Below are positions 58,601 to 64,000 of a DNA stretch of 64,000 nt, in pieces. Within the stretch, counting starts at the first letter, position 1. Every line of letters starts with the position of its first letter. The notes under the pieces were generated by a model that was not told where the DNA came from, did no database searches, and worked only from the letters and a program-made list of their open reading frames with translations. Both the position numbers and the translations under genes were made by a program. Source of the DNA: Neospora caninum Liverpool (lineage: Eukaryota; Apicomplexa; Conoidasida; Eucoccidiorida; Sarcocystidae); assembly GCF_000208865.1 (NCBI RefSeq), contig NC_018390.1, positions 3,738,270-3,802,269 on the forward strand. Reading direction: 5' to 3'.

Positions 58601-61109
58601 ACGGAGTTGATGGAGTCGTACTACAGTGTGAATCCGGTCCGAGTCCGCAGTTTGCCGTGTCTCCCGGCGATTCCGCAGAAAGACCACCAGCTGATAACGA
58701 TGATTTTCGGCGAATGGCTGCGTTTCTGTGCATGCGTGAGTCCGTTCGGAGGCCAAGGCAGCGAGAGAGGCGCGTCGGCGCTCGCGGGCCAGGGCGGCGC
58801 AGGCAACGCCAGCGGCGGCTTCGGAAACACAGACGGCGCCTCGCTGCTCCGAGCGACTTTCTTTCAGCGAGTGTCGCATCAGGGGCTCCTCCGCATGGAC
58901 GAGGACACAGACCGTTTCTTCGCGGTGTGTGTCGAGCAGGCAGTCGCGTGCTCGCTGCGGTTCCGGGAAGACTCGAAGAGCGCAGAAGCGACCGTCGGTG
59001 CCGCGGATGCGGTCGACGCGGGCGAATCCGCGGGAACGAAGAATGCGGAGGAGAGCGCAGACGCGCGTGACAGCTCCGGCGCCGAACCGGGCAAGAAGGA
59101 CGAAGAGGCGGAGGGAGAAGGAGAGCGCGCCGAGGAAGCCTGCGAGAAGGAGGGGCGCGCGGCGGAGAAAGGCGGGCGGCTGTCTGGGGCAGCGGCGGAC
59201 ACCGAAGACGCATCCAAGTCCGGGAAGGGGGCGAAATCGCCGCTTCCATCTGCAGGGAAGCACGAGGCGAAGAGTGAGGGAGAGGAGGCACACTCGTCCG
59301 CGGCGACCGGCACGGAAAGCAGCCAAGACGCGCCGAGTCGCGCTACGGGAGGCCGACGGCCGTCTGGCGCGTCTTCGCTGATTCTCGAGTACGATGCCTC
59401 AACGGTCAGCGCAGAGAGCCTCGCGGCCATGCAGACCCCGCCGGACGAGTCAGAACCGCTCCTCGACGTGGCGCCGCTGGATGCCGTGGCGAAGATGATT
59501 GTCGGGATGATGCGGCTGGTTGATCCGGTCCAAATCTCGCCGGTGATGATTCTGCAGAGGGCTTTGGGGATCATTTGTCGGCACATCCACATGGAGGCGG
59601 AGCGTCTGGGCCCCGCGTTCACCCAGCGCCCGTACTACCGTCTGCTTCTCGCCATTCTTTTGGAAATCACTTCGCCTGCGGGAAAGGACGCCACCGGAGG
59701 CGGCGACGGCAAGGCGGTGTTGGGCGGCGGCGTCAGTGAGAGCCAGGTACTGCCTTCGCTTCTGTCCTTTGCGGAGCATCTTGTCCTGCTCAATCCGATG
59801 CGCGTGCCTGCCTTCGCGTTCGCCTGGCTGGGTCTCGTCGGCCATCGGGCGTTCATGCCGCGCTTGCTGAAGAGCGGCCGCGGTTGGGCGTGTCTCCACC
59901 GGCTGCTGCTGCTCCACCTGGAATTTCTCCAGCCCCTCCTGCGCAACCTCGCGCTGTCGGACAGCATTCGCCTCCTGTACAAGGGCGCGCTCCGGATCCT
60001 CCTCGTCTTGCTCCACGACTTCCCGGAGTTCCTGTGCGAATACCACTTCTCGTTCTGCGACGTGCTGCCGCTGAACTGCGTCCAGCTGCGCAACGTGGTC
60101 CTGTCGGCGTTTCCGCGCAACATGAAGCTTCCAGACCCGTTCCTCCCGAACCTCAAGGTCGATCTGCTGGCGGACATCAAGACGGTACCGCGCATCCTCT
60201 CCAGCTTCACCGTGACGCTCCTCCAGAAAGGCTTGAAAAAGGACATCGACACGTTCTGGCGGACTCGGGACGCGACGCTGCTGTCGGTGATGCGGTCGAA
60301 ACTCCTTCTGGACCGGGACAGCGCCCTGCAGATCGGCACCAAATACGACGTTCCGCTCCTCAACGCCTTCCTCCTCTACGTGGGCACAGCCGTGCCCGAA
60401 AAGGTTGGCACAGGCAGCGACAGGCCTGCGTTGATCATGGATGCGATGTTGGGCATCGCCAGCCTCGGGGGCGCGTCCGGAGGGCGAACCGGCGAGCTGT
60501 CTCCCTCGCTGGAGATCCTGCTGTACATGGCGAAGGAACTCGACATGGAGGGCCGTTATCTGCTCATGTCGGCGATTGCGAACCACCTCCGGTACCCAAA
60601 TGCGCACACGCACTACTTCTCCTGCGTCCTCCTCTGGCTCTTTGGCGAATCTCGAGAAGAGTTGATTCAAGAACAAATCACCCGAGTGCTCCTGGAGCGA
60701 CTGATCGTCCACCGGCCTCATCCCTGGGGTCTGCTCATCACCTTCATCGAGCTCATCAAGAATCCGAGGTAAGCGGCGAGGACGGGGGGAAGAGTCGCGC
60801 ACGTGTGGGAGCAGTGGAAGAACGGCCGGGTGATGAGAGAACCCAGAGGAGAGGAAAGCAGATTCACTTCGGTCGTCAGCGATGCAGAGGTGCGGGCGTT
60901 CAGGTGTTCACGTACCGTGCACACGGGAAGAAAACGAACTGGGTTCTCGCGCCTGCTTTCTTTTTCTCTCTTTTCTCTGCAGGTTCAATTTCTGGAGTTG
61001 CTCATTCGTCTCGGCGGCCCCGGAGGTGGAGAAACTCTTCCAGTCGGTGGCGCACACCTGCTTGGGTCAAAGCGGAGCCCAGCAGTTGCAGCAGCAACGG
61101 CGGCGGTAG
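49631..61109 (+). CDS. NOT1: NOT1, scaffold of the CCR4-NOT deadenylase complex
   Basis: NOT1 holds the CAF1/CCR4 deadenylases, CAF40 and the NOT2/NOT3 module to shorten mRNA poly(A) tails in the cytoplasm. Eleven exons: 49631-50201, 50446-50991, 51501-52434, 52718-53930, 54275-54560, 54940-55154, 55460-56605, 57029-57293, 57660-58105, 58571-60768, 60983-61109. Phases agree throughout; the total is 7947 bases, 2648 residues. The start is an ATG ([12 protein letters not shown]) in good context after a pyrimidine-rich leader. Conserved blocks follow CNOT1 order: a TTP-binding-like helical domain, the MIF4G/CAF1-binding domain, the CAF40-binding domain and the C-terminal NOT1 domain, separated by Gly/Ala/Ser linkers. 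The roughly 800-residue N-terminal HEAT region of human CNOT1 is missing. Identity is certain; only the 5' end could change. Confidence 0.95.
50446..50991 (+). other. NOT1 helical domain equivalent to the TTP-binding domain
   Basis: Residues about 191-372. Blocks such as [41 protein letters not shown] and [20 protein letters not shown] match the human region that binds tristetraprolin. It begins close to the start of this protein, whereas in human it follows some 800 residues. Confidence 0.85.
52080..53010 (+). other. NOT1 MIF4G domain (CAF1-binding)
   Basis: Spans the junction 52434/52718. Blocks: [83 protein letters not shown] and [12 protein letters not shown], in the order seen in human CNOT1. 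This domain recruits the CAF1 deadenylase. Confidence 0.9.
53954..53969 (+). repeat. Poly-G tract (16 G) in intron
   Basis: Begins 23 bases after the 5' splice site at 53931 of a NOT1 intron. Confidence 0.9.
54275..55770 (+). other. NOT1 CAF40-binding domain
   Basis: Exons 54275-54560, 54940-55154 and the start of 55460-56605. Blocks: [73 protein letters not shown] and [10 protein letters not shown]. The rest of exon 55460-56605 is a Gly/Ser/Ala-rich linker of about 230 residues. Confidence 0.85.
56753..56774 (+). repeat. (AT)n microsatellite in intron
   Basis: Pure AT repeat in the NOT1 intron 56606-57028, preceded by ATGCATATGCATACAC. Confidence 0.95.
57346..57363 (+). repeat. Poly-G tract (18 G) in intron
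   Basis: Begins 52 bases after the 5' splice site at 57294 of a NOT1 intron. Confidence 0.9.
58571..61109 (+). other. NOT1 C-terminal domain (NOT2/NOT3-binding)
   Basis: The most conserved part of the gene. Blocks such as [92 protein letters not shown] and [14 protein letters not shown] match human and yeast Not1 closely. An insertion of about 170 Glu/Ala/Ser-rich residues (58970-59400) interrupts the early part. The protein ends a few residues after the last conserved block. Confidence 0.95.
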
Positions 61110-62344
61110 TTGATCTTCTTTTGCGTTGGCCTTCACCTTTTTTGTATTTTCTGGCGTACGTAGCCTTTGTTTGTGCCTCTCTTCGCTCCACAGTTAACGA
61201 ACTGGGTGGGTTCGCTCCGCGCGCCGGCCGGCAGGCGCGGCCTGTGAGAGCCTAGAGAGATCGAGAGAGGTGGGCAGAAGATTAACTTTTTTATTCGGAG
61301 TCTCGCTGTCGAGGAATTTGGAGCCGCGCGAAAGTGGGCAATCGATTGTTGGCGGTTTTCCCCCTTTTTGGGACTGATAGTCGTTGTTTTTCCAGTACCT
61401 GTCCCGTGCCGCCGTCGCGTGTCTGCGAACATTTTCCGCAGATGCGTAGGGTTTCTGTAGACGCACATGTCGGGCGACGGCCTGAAAACGGTGATGCGAG
61501 AAAATGAATCCGTACACAGCTGCACGGTGGCTGGGAAGGTTTGGTGGCAAATTCCTTTGGAGTAGAAAACGGCCTGGATGGGCTTATGATGCTGAGACAG
61601 GAAAGGGACCGCATTTCGAGTCACCCTCGTCTTCGATACAGAAACGTTATGCCTATGTCAAATAACGAGTTGTCTTTTGTGTATGCAATTGTCTCCCTCT
61701 CTCACAGAGCAATGTGGGGAACACAGATTCTGGACGGGTCAATGTTTGCCTCTTCTGGTAACGGGCTTCGTGCCGTCCGGTTTTTATGTTTTATGTCTGT
61801 TGAGTTTGTGTCGCTGTTTTACATCCTGCTGACCTCGGTAGGCGTTCGGCTTTCTTTGACGTTGTTTCGTCGCAGTTGCGCGCACAGGCAAAGTCGTGTA
61901 TCCGGACTTTGCCGTTTCCTTTTTCCATTTGTTTCCCCATGTGTATCTACACTTGCGTTATGTTTACTTACATACCCAGCCGCATGCACACGCATTCGCC
62001 TAGGTGCCAGCTCCTGCGTGTCCAGTCGAACTTTCCCCACGACGTGTGGGGTTTTTTTCCCATGAGAAAACACCCGTAGTGGATGTTTGCATGCGTGGTC
62101 GCATCGCAGTCGTTACGCTCAAGAATCCATAAGCAACCGTCCTTTCCGCGAAGAAGCCTGTCTCGATGGGGTTCGCGAATCCGTGATTACCGCCGCATGG
62201 ACTCAGGGACTTATCCACACGTGTAGACCGGCAATGCCCAGCAACCCTCCCGGCATTGCTTACGCACTTTGAATTCACCCACACACACACACTTCCACTG
62301 AAACATTCGAGCCTTAAATACCCGAATGCTGATTCATCATTTAG
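61110..62344. other. NOT1 3' UTR and intergenic region
   Basis: No coding exon is supported. Open frames here are short and lack consistent splice borders. Confidence 0.5.
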
Positions 62345-63142
62345 GATTGTACACCGGATTGCCACTTTTCGGGCTGCCGGTCCGTTCGTACTTGGTCACT
62401 TTTGGAGAGGAGATTCCTCCTGCATTGGCAGCACATTTACAACCGAGTACTCGCGGCCCCCGGCGAGGCGTCTTTGTGGCCCATCCCTGTCGACCGCAGG
62501 TGTCTCAGGCACCATGAACAGGGGGAGGGGTAGGAACATACCTACTGCCGCAGGCGCTTGTTGGAATATGGCCGACCTCACCATGTCGCGCTTTCATCTG
62601 AAGAGCAAGAAAAAACGATCCGTTGTCTGGCGAGGTCGAGCTGTGTGATCAAGTGCGTGCCGCCATGCTCATGATAACTGACAATTCCTTGGCTTGTCAG
62701 GTGCGTTTTTCCACATTGCTGAACATTTTCTGGAAGAGTACGCGGGATCGGCGCTCTACTCGAGATTCCTCTATACAGGACTGGGAAAACGACTGTTGCC
62801 GCATTCGTGGTACACTACTGCTTCCTGGAGCGGCCAAGGAACGCGCACTTTCCTACTACAGTGAAACAATAGGTGCTTCTGGAACAAACTGTGAGGAACG
62901 TGACCGTTCCTGTACCACTTCCCCCTCCTATATCGTGAGTCGTCGATTCTCGTCCTATCTTTGACCGTACGTCCGGCGTGGACACAGTGCAGCCCGCTCA
63001 AGGTTTGCGACGACTGTATTTCTGCTTCGTTGCTATTTTGCGAAGTTTGAAACGCCGACGACGGCAGCTATTCACAGACCGACAGTCTAAGGCTGTCAGA
63101 CACAGCTTTACGTCTGGTGAATGGGACAGAGTCTTCTGTTAG
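62345..63142 (+). CDS. Possible unrecognised multi-exon gene (exons unresolved)
   Basis: Three blocks on the + strand have codon use and splice borders like the real genes here. Block 1, 62345-62499, reads LYTGLPLFGLPVRSYLVTFG and ends CAG/GTGTCT. Block 2, from acceptor 62700, reads AFFHIAEHFLEEYAGSALYS and is open to 62861 in one frame; a second frame stays open to a GTGAGT donor at 62937. Block 3, before a TAG at 63140-63142, reads LRRLYFCFVAILRSLKRRRR and SKAVRHSFTSGEWDRVFC. I could not join them in phase and recognise no family, so this could be chance or part of one small gene. Confidence 0.28.
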
Positions 63143-64000
63143 GAAGAAGCGGCGTGGCGGCTCCGCTCCGCGAGAAACCCAGTCCAGGCTGTTCCGTCCT
63201 AAACCTCGGGGAGGTGCTCTCCGCTGCTGCTCCAGAAGTCATCTCGTCTGTGACGACACAGAGACTTGCAGCGTCAAAAGTGAGACCGAATGCGTCGGAA
63301 AACTCTTTCGCGTCAAGGCAAACGAACTCCACGCCCGCAGCCCTCTCGCACCCTGATGCGTCTGCACTCTTTCCCAGAACGGTGCTATGGGCGACGCCTC
63401 TGTCGTGGGCGTAGCTCAGGGGAAACGCGTGTCTCGGGAAGGAGAGACTTGCGGATGAGTTAAGAGTTGCGTTCTACCTTGTTTTTGCCTCTCGCCGTCT
63501 TCGCCCCACCGTTTTTTCGTTGGGAACGCTTTCCCTGTGGCCTGCAAAAACGCCTCGCATTCGGATGATGGACGGCGAGAGAGCCTGTGCGCTTGGCACA
63601 CACTGTTGGCCTGCCAGCTGCATGCAACCGTTTTTCCGCTGCCATCGATCGAAGCCTTCGTCAGTGTGCACTCGAGAGTCTTGTGAAAGTTGGAGATTCC
63701 ACTGGATTTGCACAAGAGAAACGTGTATCGGCCGAGCTCAGGAACGCACCCAGCTGACTCCATATAGCCCAGCGCCCGCCCCGTGTGGCCTTCCTCCTAG
63801 GCATACATGGAGAACAGGCAAGACAGCTTCCAGGGCCAAGTCCACACTCCCCGTCGGTCGGAGTCACTGCGCGTAAGCCGTCCGGATACGGGGTATCTCG
63901 ACTGCTGGACTTTTTCCTTTTCAGTGACACGAGCGAGGCGCGTGTTCATACTGCGGCGTTGCTCGTTTTCCTTGTGATCGTTTTGAAGCAAAGAAAGAGA
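63143..64000. other. Right end, unassigned
   Basis: A 97-codon + strand frame (63121-63414, starting MGQSLLLGRSGVAAPLREKP) has gene-like codon use but overlaps another open frame and shows no recognisable protein. An acceptor-like pyrimidine run ending in CAG at about 63925 could start an exon that leaves the window. Nothing further is supported. Confidence 0.3.

Noticed and set aside
59450..60802. 450-codon open frame on the minus strand
   Set aside because: It lies exactly opposite the strongly conserved NOT1 C-terminal exon and is explained by codon bias there.
1..64000. tRNA, rRNA, CRISPR arrays, transposons, viral or toxin genes
   Set aside because: No T-loop/B-box-like tRNA block, rRNA core sequence, regularly spaced repeats, terminal repeats, transposase, reverse transcriptase or toxin-family motif was seen on either strand.

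Overview
The window is nuclear DNA of a coccidian apicomplexan, most likely Toxoplasma gondii or a near relative (Hammondia or Neospora). The reasons are GC-rich, intron-rich genes with consensus GT-AG junctions, long insertions of low complexity inside conserved eukaryotic proteins, intronic (TA)n and poly-G tracts, and intergenic spaces of about 2-3.5 kb. There is no operon structure, tRNA, rRNA, CRISPR array or recognisable transposon. Gene models below were built by eye from reading frame, splice phase and protein similarity recalled from known families; no alignment or transcript data were available.

Layout, left to right. (1) A possible last exon of an upstream gene (104-309). (2) Gene A, + strand, 1764-10239: an unrecognised protein of about 1719 residues with coiled-coil-prone ends and a huge Pro/Ser-rich middle, built from exons joined only in phase 0. 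(3) A TATA-binding-protein family gene on the - strand (12471-10720), tail to tail with gene A. (4) A 3.5 kb divergent intergenic region. (5) A large + strand gene (15964-28332) encoding an ALC1/CHD1L-type Snf2 remodeller: Snf2 ATPase, a linker resembling that of human ALC1, a macro domain, and a long C-terminal extension that may contain a BRCT-like fold. (6) A small gene with one predicted membrane segment (28977-about 30022). (7) A 15-exon MON1 (SAND) gene, 30799-40654. (8) Gene D, 43768-47415, an unrecognised acidic/coiled-coil protein. (9) NOT1, the CCR4-NOT scaffold, 11 exons, 49631-61109. (10) A right-hand tail with weak signs of another gene (62345-63142).

The genes do not form one pathway. 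Three act in gene expression: the TBP-like factor in transcription initiation, the ALC1-like remodeller on chromatin (human ALC1 responds to poly-ADP-ribose), and NOT1 in mRNA deadenylation and decay. MON1 acts in endolysosomal Rab7 activation. The best candidates for something not well described are the ALC1-like protein with its altered helicase motifs and extension, the divergent TBP with an insertion in its second repeat, and the NOT1 that starts without the N-terminal HEAT region.
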